From positions 434,001-498,000 of the forward strand of contig NZ_JPRN01000002.1 in NCBI RefSeq assembly GCF_000737715.1: a stretch of 64,000 nucleotides of DNA, given 5' to 3'. The DNA is from Chryseobacterium sp. JM1. GTDB taxonomy: Bacteria; Bacteroidota; Bacteroidia; Flavobacteriales; Weeksellaceae. This document shows positions 33,341 to 41,338 of this stretch, piece by piece. Within the stretch, counting starts at the first letter, position 1; each line of letters starts with the position of its first letter. Under the pieces are notes generated by a model. That model was not told where the DNA came from. It saw nothing but the letters and a program-made list of their open reading frames with translations, and did no database searches. A program made the position numbers and the translations under genes.

Positions 33341-34228
33341 TTAGAATGTGATTTTATAAGATCCGGTTGAGGATGTACTCGCTTTTTCTGCTTTTACATA
33401 CTTCTTAACCCAGGAAACTCCTGTAGAAGATATACAGGGATCTGATGTTCCTCCCGACCTTCTTGCAGAAACTACATTTCCGGCTTTATCTACTGTATAG
33501 GCAATGGTAATGGTTCCGCTTGCCGTACAACTGTTACTTGGTTGTGCGCCTCCTCTTCCCATCGTTCCGGGGATATAGCCGATTAGTTTTCTGTCAATTC
33601 CTACTTTGCTGTCTCCGTTTCCGTCTCCTCCTAAAGGATCTCCTGCGTTACCGATACCTTCACCAGTTCCCTGGCTCCCGGCTTTTGTTCCTCTTCCTCT
33701 GATCAGGTTTCCAATGGCTGCGGTTCCTTTTCCGTCTCCGTTTCCGGTTTTGGAATTGGCGGTTGTAGCTCCGGATTTCTTTGTATTTTTTGAAGCACTT
33801 GCGCTGGTGGCGGTCTTCTTATCTTCTTTTTTGGATTCTTCTTTCTTCGGAACGCTTACCTTCGAATTATTTCCTGTAATCACCTTTTCCTTCACTTCCG
33901 TTTTCTTAGGTTCCGGCGCAGGTTCAGGTTTTATTACTGTTTTCGTTTCAGGTACTGCCGTTTCAACAGGTTCAGGAGTTACTTCTTCAGTGGCTGCAGC
34001 AAGGCTACCCGGCTGATCTGCGGGTTCTTCAATGCCTTTTCCATTTCTGTTGTCACCGAAATTAACGAGCATTGTTGTAACCACTTCATCAGACTGTTTA
34101 TCCAGCTCCGGCTTCAGTTTATAAAGAAAAACAAAAAGCAGGATCCCAGACCAGATCAGGATAGAAAGTACTGCACTTTTTATCCGGTCTCTGTTTTGCT
34201 CGTTTTTGTTTACTGTGTAACTTTTCAT
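33341..34228 (-). CDS. TonB-family energy transducer
   Basis: The 295-residue protein has one TM helix (about residues 16-37, LSILIWSGILLFVFLY). A long Pro/Glu/Lys spacer follows (PEPVETAVPETKTVIKPEPA and on), then a Gly/Asn/Lys-rich region, then a C-terminal TonB-C domain from about 215 (IDRKLIGYIPG, TITIAYTVDKAGNVVSARRS). Two Cys lie in that domain (NSCTASG and SDPCISS), perhaps a disulfide. It is the third gene after exbB and exbD, 33 bp past exbD, and completes a proton-driven energy module for outer-membrane receptors. Confidence 0.92.
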   Translation of the reverse strand: MKSYTVNKNEQNRDRIKSAVLSILIWSGILLFVFLYKLKPELDKQSDEVVTTMLVNFGDNRNGKGIEEPADQPGSLAAATEEVTPEPVETAVPETKTVIKPEPAPEPKKTEVKEKVITGNNSKVSVPKKEESKKEDKKTATSASASKNTKKSGATTANSKTGNGDGKGTAAIGNLIRGRGTKAGSQGTGEGIGNAGDPLGGDGNGDSKVGIDRKLIGYIPGTMGRGGAQPSNSCTASGTITIAYTVDKAGNVVSARRSGGTSDPCISSTGVSWVKKYVKAEKASTSSTGSYKITF

Positions 34229-34261
34229 TTTAAATGATTCTTTCCGAATGTTCCGGAGTCA

Positions 34262-34660
34262 TTATTTATCTTTAACGGTTGCAATTGCAATGTTAAATTT
34301 ATTCTTTTCAGCGATTTCCATGACGAAAACCACGTCTTTATGCATGGTATTTTCATCTGCACGGATGGTGAAAGATTTATTCGCCTGACCTGTTAATTTA
34401 CTGACAATGACAGCTTCCAGCTGATCTCTCGTTACTGGATTATCATCTACAAAATACGTTCCGTCCGGTTTAATACTTACCGTCAAAGGATTAGGAATAT
34501 TATCTTCAACAGCTCCCGCTTTTGGCAACTTTACATCAATCGCACTTTGATTGGCGGCTGATGAAGTGATCATAAAGAATATCAGCATCAGCAAGATAAC
34601 ATCGGTCATCGCTGCCAAACTGAATTCGGGATTCGCTTTATTTCTTCTCTGAATTTTCAT
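34262..34660 (-). CDS. exbD: ExbD/TolR-family biopolymer transport protein
   Basis: The 132-residue protein has one TM helix (about residues 14-34, AAMTDVILLMLIFFMITSSA) with the essential Asp in MTDVILL. A periplasmic domain of the ExbD type follows (IDVKLPKAG, then LTVSIKPDGTYFVDD). With ExbB it forms the proton channel that energises TonB. It lies 82 bp downstream of exbB on the same strand. Length is normal. Confidence 0.93.
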   Translation of the reverse strand: MKIQRRNKANPEFSLAAMTDVILLMLIFFMITSSAANQSAIDVKLPKAGAVEDNIPNPLTVSIKPDGTYFVDDNPVTRDQLEAVIVSKLTGQANKSFTIRADENTMHKDVVFVMEIAEKNKFNIAIATVKDK

Positions 34661-34742
34661 CTGTTTACTTTTACTTTTTTAATGGTCAGATGGAATCGCT
34701 ATTATTTGAAAACGTCCTGACTAGCGATTTCATAAGAAAGAT

Positions 34743-35447
34743 TTATAAAGGTTTGTTGATAAGGTCTAAAAATTCTCCGGACATATTCTGAGCTTTCAAT
34801 ACAAATCTGTCAATTCTCGTTAAAAGAATATTGTAGAAAAAGTTAGCAGGAATAGCTACCGCCAAACCTACCGCTGTTTGCCCCAATGCCGTATAAATAC
34901 CTTCAGACAATGTTTTTGGTGAGAAAGATCCCGTTGCATGAGAAAGGTTGAAGAATGCGATAATCATCCCGATAACCGTTCCCAAAAGTCCTAACATCGG
35001 CGCGATACTTGGTACCACAGCCAGAAGGTTCAGATTCTTTTCCATATTGGCTACCTCTATCTGCGCCTGGGATTCCATGGCACTTACAATGTCAGAAACA
35101 GGACGTCCCAGTCTTGAAATTCCTTTTTCCAGTATTCTTCCTTCGGGAGAGTTCTGTTTTTTTGCATAATCTGCAGCCGATTCTATCTTTCCTTCCTTGA
35201 TAAAATCTTCAATATTCTCCATGAAATTGGCATCTGTTTTTGAAGTCAGCCTTTTAATAAAGAAGAAACGTTCAAAAAACAGGTATAGCGAAAACACACC
35301 TAAAGCCAGAACGACAAACATCACTATCTTAGCGAAAGCCCCTCCGTGGAACATGATCTTCCAAAATGAAAATTCTAAATCGTCTGTTGCAACTGCAGGA
35401 GCAGTAATCTGTGCAAATAAAATCTGAGTAAGTTCCGTTAACAGCAT
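34743..35447 (-). CDS. exbB: MotA/TolQ/ExbB proton-channel protein
   Basis: The 234-residue protein has three TM helices (about 34-56, 125-147 and 170-192). SFWKIMFHGGAFAKIVMFVV leads the first; LLAVVPSIAPMLGLLGTVIGMI and GIYTALGQTAVGLAVAIPAN are the signature segments of this family. It begins the exbB-exbD-tonB operon. An exact -7 element lies upstream at 35477-35484 on the minus strand (TACATTTG), with no clear -33. ExbB is preferred over TolQ because tonB follows. Confidence 0.93.
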   Translation of the reverse strand: MLLTELTQILFAQITAPAVATDDLEFSFWKIMFHGGAFAKIVMFVVLALGVFSLYLFFERFFFIKRLTSKTDANFMENIEDFIKEGKIESAADYAKKQNSPEGRILEKGISRLGRPVSDIVSAMESQAQIEVANMEKNLNLLAVVPSIAPMLGLLGTVIGMIIAFFNLSHATGSFSPKTLSEGIYTALGQTAVGLAVAIPANFFYNILLTRIDRFVLKAQNMSGEFLDLINKPL

Positions 35448-35476
35448 TAATGTGAATTTTTATAAAATTTTAACGA

Positions 35477-35484
35477 CAAATGTA
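35477..35484 (-). promoter_or_regulatory. Candidate -7 element (TACATTTG) of the exbB operon
   Basis: The minus strand reads TACATTTG, an exact match to TAnnTTTG, 29 bp before the exbB ATG. No TTG is found at the usual upstream distance. Confidence 0.45.
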
Positions 35485-35617
35485 GTGGAATATTATGAAT
35501 TGCTCTCTTAAAAATTGCTTAAAAACAACTTAAAATTTGTTATGATTTGGATACAGCAAATTCCTTTCCAAAAGAAACTTTGAAAAGAAATTTGATATAA
35601 AAAGGATGAAAAAGCGG

Positions 35618-36079
35618 CTATTCTTCGCCTACATCTATGTCATCCTGCGTAAATTCGCATTTTAATCGGAATGGGATCGGCGTATCTGATCCCGTATAGA
35701 AATCGTCGATAGTACCCTTCCATATGACCTGAAGTTCACCTTCTTCATTTTTCTCAAACTGGAGCTCATTATCGTAGATAAAGGCATCGTCGTCGTCGAA
35801 TAAATCAACTTCGGTATAGGTTTCTTCTTCAGAATCATTAATCCTGATCACTTTTCCTTCAATTTCCTTCGATTCGATAGGAAAATCGAAAATTTCAAGT
35901 GAAAGCTGCGGAAAGTTGTACTGTAATGAATCATCATCTACATGATCCAAACTGTCATCCGTTATAATTTCAACCTCTAATAAATGTTGTTGGTTGCTGT
36001 AGACCGCTTTACAATAAGTGTTTCTAATATTGTATTTTAGGGTCTCCTCCGGATGGTAAATTTTTAAAATCCCTTTCAT
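35618..36079 (-). CDS. Acidic hypothetical protein
   Basis: The 153-residue cytoplasmic protein is rich in Asp and Glu (DDSLDHVDDDSLQYNF, EEETYTEVDLFDDDDAFIYD) with a beta-strand-like start (ILKIYHPEETLKYNIR) and end (IPFRLKCEFTQDDIDVGEE). No domain, signal peptide or membrane segment is recognised. An exact -7 element (TATCTTTG on the minus strand, 36128-36135) lies 49 bp upstream. It is monocistronic. It may be a small interaction or inhibitor protein, but nothing shows this. Confidence 0.7.
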   Translation of the reverse strand: MKGILKIYHPEETLKYNIRNTYCKAVYSNQQHLLEVEIITDDSLDHVDDDSLQYNFPQLSLEIFDFPIESKEIEGKVIRINDSEEETYTEVDLFDDDDAFIYDNELQFEKNEEGELQVIWKGTIDDFYTGSDTPIPFRLKCEFTQDDIDVGEE

Positions 36080-36220
36080 TATTTCTTAAAAAAGAGCTGT
36101 AATAATATGATTGTTAAACGTTTTAGACAAAGATAAAAAATTGATTCAAAGTTGAAAATATTTTGAAAATTATTTTTTTAAATCATTATGATTGATTATT
36201 CCGTATAGGCCAATAATACT

Positions 36221-36228
36221 TACTTTTG
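36221..36228 (+). promoter_or_regulatory. Candidate -7 element (TACTTTTG)
   Basis: This exact TAnnTTTG match lies 20 bp before the DUF885 lipoprotein ATG. A TTG lies 26 bp upstream, longer than ideal. Confidence 0.5.
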
Positions 36229-36247
36229 CTGCATAAAGATTCTGAAA

Positions 36248-38044
36248 ATGAAAAACATTTTATCAAAAGGTATTTTAGGGCTCGGACTGGTGATCAGCCT
36301 TGCTTCCTGCAAAAAATCTGATTCTCCGCTGACGAAGGTGACCCCTACGAACATGGATTCTATTGCATCCAGTTATTATGAGCAGTATCTGAAATTATAT
36401 CCTTTAGAGGCTACTTCCCAGGGAGATACGAGATACAATGACCAGCTTCCGATCAATATTGACAAAGACTTTATCTCCGGAGAGGTTGCCTTCTACAATT
36501 CCGTACAGAAGCAGCTGGAAAGCGTTGATTACAAAGGTCTTTCCGATGAAGAAAAGGTAGTTTACGATGTATTGGATTATACTTTAAAAGATAAAATCGA
36601 GGCCTATGCCTATCACCCGGAATATATTCCTTTTACACAGTTCGGAGGACTTCCCCTGAACTTTCCGCTGTATGGAAGCGGCGAAGGAAGCCAGCCTTTT
36701 AAAACAGAAAAAGACTACAGCGACTGGCTGAAAAGAATGGAGAAATTCCCGGAATGGATGAATGCGGCCACCGACAATTTCCGTGAAGGAATCACCAATA
36801 AAGTAGTTCTTCCTAAAAAACTGGTCGTTAAAATGATCCCTCAGATGAGAGCAGAAGAGATCACAACGGCTGATATGGATAAAAATATTTTCTACGGACC
36901 GATAAAAAACTTCCCGAAAAGCTTTACCCAGGCTCAGAAAGATAAATTTTCCGCTCTTTATGCAGAAGCGATCACGAAAAAGATCATTCCGGCTTATACC
37001 AAAATGGGTACATTCCTGGAGAAGGAATATCTGCCGAAAGGAAGAGATACAGATGGCTACAACAGCCTTCCGAACGGAAACGAGATTTACAGATATTATG
37101 CTAAAAGCTGGACAACGACGAAGAAATCTCCTGAGGAAATCAATAAAATCGGAATTCAACAGGTCGCTATGCTTCGTGCTGAAATGGAAAAGGTGAAACA
37201 GCAGGTTGGTTTTTCAGGAACACTGGAAGAATTTATCAATTTTGTAAAAACAGATCCTAAAGCAATGCCGTATAAGACTTCTAAAGAGGTTTTAAATGGA
37301 TTTAACAGTATTCTAGCGAAGATCACTCCTAAACTGAAAACAATGTTCAGCGTAACACCGAAAACGAAGTTTGAGATCAGACAGACGGAAAAATTCAGGG
37401 AAGCAAGTGCCAGCGCAGAGTATATCCAGGGAACTCCGGATGGAAAAAGACCGGGAATATTTTATATGCCGATTCCTGATCCTACCAAATTCAATGTGAC
37501 TTCAGGAATGGAATCTCTTTTCCTTCACGAAGCAATACCGGGACACCACTATCAGGTTTCTCTTCAGCAGGAAAATACCAAGCTTCCCAAATTCATGAGA
37601 TTCGGATGGTTTGGAGCGTATGGAGAAGGCTGGGCGCACTATTGCGAGACTCTGGGACCTGAATTCGGTCTTTACACAGATCCTTACCAGAAAATGGGTT
37701 ACCTAAGCGATCAGATGCTGAGAGCGGTAAGACTGGTTGTAGATACCGGACTTCATACCGGAACTATGACGAGAGAGGAAGCCATTAAATATTTCCTGAG
37801 CAATATCTCTTATGATGAAGCCAGCGCAACTGCAGAGGTGGAAAGATATATGGCGATGCCGGGACAGGCTTTAGGCTACAAAATAGGATCATTGAGAATC
37901 CGTGAGCTAAGAGAAAGGTATCAGAAAGAGCTTGGCAAGAAGTTTAATTTAGCCAGCTTCCATGATGAGATTTTAAGCCAGGGATGTCTTCCATTGGATG
38001 TTTTAAATAGGAAGATGGATCTTTGGGCTAAGAAGCAGAAATAG
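36248..38044 (+). CDS. DUF885 metallopeptidase-like lipoprotein
   Basis: The 598-residue protein has a lipoprotein signal (LGLVISLASCKKSD, lipid Cys at about residue 21) and a long helical body. The zinc site is clear: HEAIPGHHYQ at 427-436 (His427, Glu428, His431) and EGWAHYCETLG downstream, which supplies the Glu ligand. The DUF885 family resembles dipeptidases and some hydrolases. It is likely an outer-membrane or periplasmic zinc peptidase. It stands alone, with an exact -7 element upstream and a terminator downstream. Confidence 0.93.
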   Translation: MKNILSKGILGLGLVISLASCKKSDSPLTKVTPTNMDSIASSYYEQYLKLYPLEATSQGDTRYNDQLPINIDKDFISGEVAFYNSVQKQLESVDYKGLSDEEKVVYDVLDYTLKDKIEAYAYHPEYIPFTQFGGLPLNFPLYGSGEGSQPFKTEKDYSDWLKRMEKFPEWMNAATDNFREGITNKVVLPKKLVVKMIPQMRAEEITTADMDKNIFYGPIKNFPKSFTQAQKDKFSALYAEAITKKIIPAYTKMGTFLEKEYLPKGRDTDGYNSLPNGNEIYRYYAKSWTTTKKSPEEINKIGIQQVAMLRAEMEKVKQQVGFSGTLEEFINFVKTDPKAMPYKTSKEVLNGFNSILAKITPKLKTMFSVTPKTKFEIRQTEKFREASASAEYIQGTPDGKRPGIFYMPIPDPTKFNVTSGMESLFLHEAIPGHHYQVSLQQENTKLPKFMRFGWFGAYGEGWAHYCETLGPEFGLYTDPYQKMGYLSDQMLRAVRLVVDTGLHTGTMTREEAIKYFLSNISYDEASATAEVERYMAMPGQALGYKIGSLRIRELRERYQKELGKKFNLASFHDEILSQGCLPLDVLNRKMDLWAKKQK

Positions 38045-38070
38045 TTTTGCTTCAACAGATCAAAATATTG

Positions 38071-38107
38071 AAGATGGGATAATTAATTTTATTCCATCTT
38101 TTTATTT
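38071..38107 (+). terminator. Rho-independent terminator
   Basis: AAGATGGGATAA and TTATTCCATCTT form a stem with one wobble and a 6-nt loop, ending TTTTATTT after the DUF885 gene. Confidence 0.75.
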
Positions 38108-38153
38108 ATTTTTGAGTGTGACATTTATACAAAGTAGCGCAAAGGTTTTGCTG

Positions 38154-38717
38154 ATGAAAAAAATAACAGTATTATTTTACTTGATATTAATTGTTAGCTG
38201 TAAAAAAGCTCAAAACCAAACCGAAAATTTTGGAGAAATAACCGTTGATAAAAATATAGTTCACGATACCAGCATAACCACTCTGTCAAAATATCCGGAA
38301 CTAAAACTGTTCAACAGTGAAAAGGTTGAGAGTAATACCAGAACAGCCTATATTGTACAGAATGCCATTTTTTTTGATCCAAACAAAAAAATAGTCCGTT
38401 TTAATGATTACAAAGCCAAAGCCTTTTATAAAGGTGATACTTTGGAATTATGGCTGAATAATTATAATGGATATTTCGGAAATGGAGTGATCGTAAGGAT
38501 CTTTAAAAATCATTTCAAAGTCTATGATATTAACCCAAATGCATTGCGTAACGAACTTAAATTTATAAAAACTAAACCTTTGTCCCAAAAGCTGATTCTT
38601 AATACAAATAGCTTCAACAAAAATGACAGCATTTACGGCTTCATAAATTATACCTGTAAAATTGACCGTCTGGTTGAAAAGAACTTCAGAGGATATTTCA
38701 AAACTCTAATACGATAA
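38154..38717 (+). CDS. Hypothetical lipoprotein
   Basis: From the ATG at 38154 the 187-residue product has a short lipoprotein signal (KKITVLFYLILIVSCKKAQN, lipid Cys at about residue 15). An earlier in-frame ATG (38112) would put 14 extra residues before it. The body is beta-rich with GEITVDKNIVHDTSIT, YIVQNAIFFDPNKKI, TLELWLNNYNGYFGNGVIV and YTCKIDRLVEKNFRGYF. No family recognised. It precedes the DinB-like gene by 4 bp, so it may be co-transcribed. Confidence 0.7.
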   Translation: MKKITVLFYLILIVSCKKAQNQTENFGEITVDKNIVHDTSITTLSKYPELKLFNSEKVESNTRTAYIVQNAIFFDPNKKIVRFNDYKAKAFYKGDTLELWLNNYNGYFGNGVIVRIFKNHFKVYDINPNALRNELKFIKTKPLSQKLILNTNSFNKNDSIYGFINYTCKIDRLVEKNFRGYFKTLIR

Positions 38718-38721
38718 AAAT

Positions 38722-39168
38722 ATGATCATAGAAAGCCTGAGATCTCTCTACAGCAGAGATTTGAATAAACTAAAAACTGAAATTGAAGCATACCGGAATG
38801 AAAATTCGATGTGGAAAACAGATCAAAACATCGCCAATTCTGCAGGAAATTTATGTCTGCATCTGGTTGGAAACCTAAACCTCTTCATTGGTGCAGAACT
38901 GGGAAAAACTGGCTATGTCAGAAACCGGGAACTGGAGTTTTCACTTAAAGATATTCCTCAGAAAGAGCTTTTAGCTATGACAGAAGCCACTACTTCCATT
39001 GTTGATCAAGTCCTCAGCCAGTTGACTCCGGAAGACCTTGAAAAGGAATATCCTCTTGTTGTTTTTGAAGATAAAATGACTACGGGTTACTTTCTGATTC
39101 ATTTGATCACGCATCTGGACTATCATCTTGGTCAGATCAATTATCACAGAAGGCTGCTGGATCTATAA
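38722..39168 (+). CDS. DinB/DUF1572-like four-helix protein
   Basis: The 148-residue protein has the helical pattern of the DinB superfamily: SLYSRDLNKLKTEIEAY, a conserved His in NLCLHLVGNLNLF and the closing FLIHLITHLDYHLGQINYHR. These His residues can form the metal triad of DinB proteins. Some members are thiol-transferases for bacillithiol or mycothiol; here the role is unknown. It lies in a run of three small genes (38154-39522). Confidence 0.85.
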   Translation: MIIESLRSLYSRDLNKLKTEIEAYRNENSMWKTDQNIANSAGNLCLHLVGNLNLFIGAELGKTGYVRNRELEFSLKDIPQKELLAMTEATTSIVDQVLSQLTPEDLEKEYPLVVFEDKMTTGYFLIHLITHLDYHLGQINYHRRLLDL

Positions 39169-39171
39169 AAT

Positions 39172-39522
39172 ATGAAAAAGGCATTTACCCCTGTCATTAA
39201 TACCTCCAGCTTTGAAGAATTGATTTTAGAAAAGCAAGGAAACGAAGGAAACAGCACTCTGGTTATCAACACCATTAATGAGAAAATTACGAATACTGAT
39301 ATTTATTCCGGTTTCATTAATCTTTGCCGGGAATTCAATGTTGAAGTTCAAAATTTTATGCAGGACGATTTCTGCCATGTTGTTATAATAAACGGCTCCG
39401 GATCTCTCTCTATGGTCTATGAAGACCCGCTTACAGATATCAGCACGGATCTGGCTTCTATACTCTACAGAGAACTCTCCATACAAATCAAAAACCAGGA
39501 TTTTATACAAAAAAGCTTATAG
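39172..39522 (+). CDS. Hypothetical protein
   Basis: The 116-residue cytoplasmic protein follows the DinB-like gene by 3 bp. It reads NTSSFEELILEKQGNEGN, STLVINTINEKITNTDIYSG and a last helix ILYRELSIQIKNQDF. No known domain is recognised. Its position in a three-gene run suggests shared expression. It ends 13 bp before the stop of the converging nth gene. Confidence 0.65.
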   Translation: MKKAFTPVINTSSFEELILEKQGNEGNSTLVINTINEKITNTDIYSGFINLCREFNVEVQNFMQDDFCHVVIINGSGSLSMVYEDPLTDISTDLASILYRELSIQIKNQDFIQKSL

Positions 39523-39535
39523 AACCCATACACCT

Positions 39536-40156
39536 CTACTTTTCAAACAGCATTTTCGTAAGAAAGTCCTTCTCCCCTTTTCCTCTGGCTGGTGAATACT
39601 CTCTTCCGTAGAAAATAATCTGCAGGTGAAGCTTGTTCCACGTTTCTTCCGGAAATATGGCCTTGGCGTCTTTTTCCGTTTCTACGACATTTTTTCCTGA
39701 AGTAAGCTTCCATTGTGTCATCAGCCTGTGAATGTGTGTATCCACCGGAAAGGCAGGAAATCCAAAGGCCTGGCTCATCACTACAGAAGCGGTTTTATGC
39801 CCAACTCCGGGAAGTGCTTCCAGTTCTTCGTAGGTCTGGGGAACGACACCATCATGTCTTTCCAGTAAAAGTTCAGCCATTCTTTTCAGGTTCTTTGCTT
39901 TTGTATTGGACAGTCCTATTTCTTTGATCAGTTCTTTAATTTCAAATTCTTCCAGTCTGGCCATCCTTTGCGGAGTTCCGGCCACCTCGAAAAGATGGGG
40001 AGTCACCTGGTTCACTTTTTTGTCGGTGGTCTGTGCTGAAAGTGCTACAGCAACCATTAAAGTATAAGGATCGGTATGATCTAAGGGAACAGGTGTGGTG
40101 GGATATAATTTCTCCAGTTCGTTCTGAACGAGCTGAGCTCTTTGCTTTTTTGTCAT
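39536..40156 (-). CDS. nth: Endonuclease III-type DNA glycosylase
   Basis: The 206-residue base-excision-repair enzyme removes oxidised pyrimidines. The helix-hairpin-helix LEALPGVGHKTASVVMSQAF (112-131) contains the catalytic Lys121, and VDTHIHRLM (138-146) the catalytic Asp139. The protein contains no cysteine, so the C-terminal [4Fe-4S] loop of E. coli Nth is absent; the end reads YGREYSPARGKGEKDFL. The fold is otherwise complete. It converges with a three-gene run and diverges from bcp. Confidence 0.93.
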   Translation of the reverse strand: MTKKQRAQLVQNELEKLYPTTPVPLDHTDPYTLMVAVALSAQTTDKKVNQVTPHLFEVAGTPQRMARLEEFEIKELIKEIGLSNTKAKNLKRMAELLLERHDGVVPQTYEELEALPGVGHKTASVVMSQAFGFPAFPVDTHIHRLMTQWKLTSGKNVVETEKDAKAIFPEETWNKLHLQIIFYGREYSPARGKGEKDFLTKMLFEK

Positions 40157-40172
40157 TTAACCATTAAATTTG
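40141..40172 (+). promoter_or_regulatory. Promoter of bcp
   Basis: TTTG at 40141-40144 is followed after 20 bp by TAAATTTG at 40165-40172, matching both Bacteroidota elements. The bcp ATG is 17 bp beyond. It overlaps the 5' end of the divergent nth gene. Confidence 0.65.
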
Positions 40173-40189
40173 AACAAAATTAATTCATT

Positions 40190-40639
40190 ATGCTGAAAGT
40201 TGGAGATAAATTACCTGAATTTGAAGGAACAAATCAGGATGGCGAACCCATAACCTCATCAAAACTGATCGGAAAGAAATTAGTCGTTTTCTTTTATCCT
40301 CAGGCCAGCACGCCAACGTGTACTGTGGAAGCCTGCAACCTGAGTGACAATTACTCAAAGCTTAAAAAAGCAGGATTTAAACTGTTGGGAATAAGCGGAG
40401 ACAGTGTAAAGAAGCAGAAAAACTTCCACAGTAAATTTGCTTTTCCATACGATCTTCTTGCCGATGAGAATCACGATGCCATCGAAAAATTCGGAGTTTG
40501 GCAGGAGAAGAAAACATTCGGAAAAACGTATATGGGGATCGTAAGAACCACTTTTATTTTTGATGAAAACGGAATCTGTACGAGAGTCATAGAGAAAGTA
40601 ACGTCTAAAACGGCGGCTGACCAGATTCTGGAAGGATAG
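40190..40639 (+). CDS. bcp: Thioredoxin-dependent thiol peroxidase (Bcp)
   Basis: The 149-residue peroxiredoxin is of the Bcp/PrxQ class and removes peroxides in the cytoplasm. VVFFYPQASTPTCTVEACNL holds the peroxidatic Cys in the TPTCTVEAC motif and the resolving Cys five residues on. LLGISGDSVKKQKNFHSKF and FGVWQEKKTFGKTYMGIVRT are the typical partner segments. It has a well-formed promoter overlapping the start of the divergent nth gene. Expression may respond to oxidative stress, but no OxyR site is visible. Confidence 0.95.
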   Translation: MLKVGDKLPEFEGTNQDGEPITSSKLIGKKLVVFFYPQASTPTCTVEACNLSDNYSKLKKAGFKLLGISGDSVKKQKNFHSKFAFPYDLLADENHDAIEKFGVWQEKKTFGKTYMGIVRTTFIFDENGICTRVIEKVTSKTAADQILEG

Positions 40640-40647
40640 AAATTACA

Positions 40648-40797
40648 GGGCTGGAAGCTGGAAGAGGGATGATGGAAGTACTGTTAGGCATTATTTTAAA
40701 CAATCATCATAAAACTTGATGATGTCGTCTTAAAAAACGAATAAAAATTTTGCCGGAGCTCAACAGCTTCCCTTTTCCAGCTTCGTGCTTCCTGACA
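40648..40797. repeat. Family A inverted-repeat element, copy A3
   Basis: The left end GGGCTGGAAGCTGGAAGAGG and right end (reverse complement GTCAGGAAGCACGAAGCTGG) flank a 150-bp unit with inner GATGGAAGTACTG. It fills the gap between converging bcp and GNAT genes, ending 8 bp before the GNAT stop. Confidence 0.7.
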
Positions 40798-40804
40798 TTA
40801 AAAT

Positions 40805-41338
40805 TTAATTGGTTTCGAAGTACATCAACTCTTCATCGTCATTGGGAAGGGTCACATAGTTTTTGAATTCCAGTCCTAGTTTTTTAATGAGGCTTTGTGA
40901 TGAAAAATTATCTTTTGAGGTGATGGCGGAGATTTTCAGTAAGCCATAGATATCCATCCCGATAGATTTTACCTTCTCGGCCGCTTCATAGGCATATCCT
41001 TTCCCTTCAAATTCTTCCAGCAGGGAAAAACCTATATCCACGACATCAAGGCCTTCTCTTTCAAAGATTCCTACTGCGCCTATTTTTTCGCCTTTATCTT
41101 TTGTTACCACCACATAATTTCCGAAACCGGATTTTTCAAACTGGGGAAGAAACCTGTTTATAATATAGTTTTCAGCATCAGCAATGCTGTTTACCCCACG
41201 ATTTCCGATGTATTGAATAAACTTCGGTCTGTTGTAAAGTTCAAAAATAAATTCTCTGTCATCCACCGATACAGGCTGGATGATCAGTCTTTCTGTTTCG
41301 TAAACGCTATTTTCGTCTAGTAGATTTCTTTGGTTCAT
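40805..41338 (-). CDS. GNAT-family N-acetyltransferase
   Basis: The 177-residue protein is of the RimJ/RimL-like group: ETERLIIQPVSVDDREFIFE, GAVGIFEREGLDVVDIGFSL and EFEGKGYAYEAAEKVK, with the acetyl-CoA loop and later SSQSLIKKLGLEF. The ATG at 41338 lies inside the preceding gene; the 32-bp overlap is in another frame and no later ATG fits the family start, so the two genes are probably translationally coupled. Substrate unknown. Confidence 0.87.
   Translation of the reverse strand: MNQRNLLDENSVYETERLIIQPVSVDDREFIFELYNRPKFIQYIGNRGVNSIADAENYIINRFLPQFEKSGFGNYVVVTKDKGEKIGAVGIFEREGLDVVDIGFSLLEEFEGKGYAYEAAEKVKSIGMDIYGLLKISAITSKDNFSSQSLIKKLGLEFKNYVTLPNDDEELMYFETN

Noticed and set aside
33606..34016. 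A 136-codon plus-strand frame opposite tonB
   Set aside because: It is antisense to the Pro/Lys/Gly-rich spacer of TonB, with no domain and no start signal.
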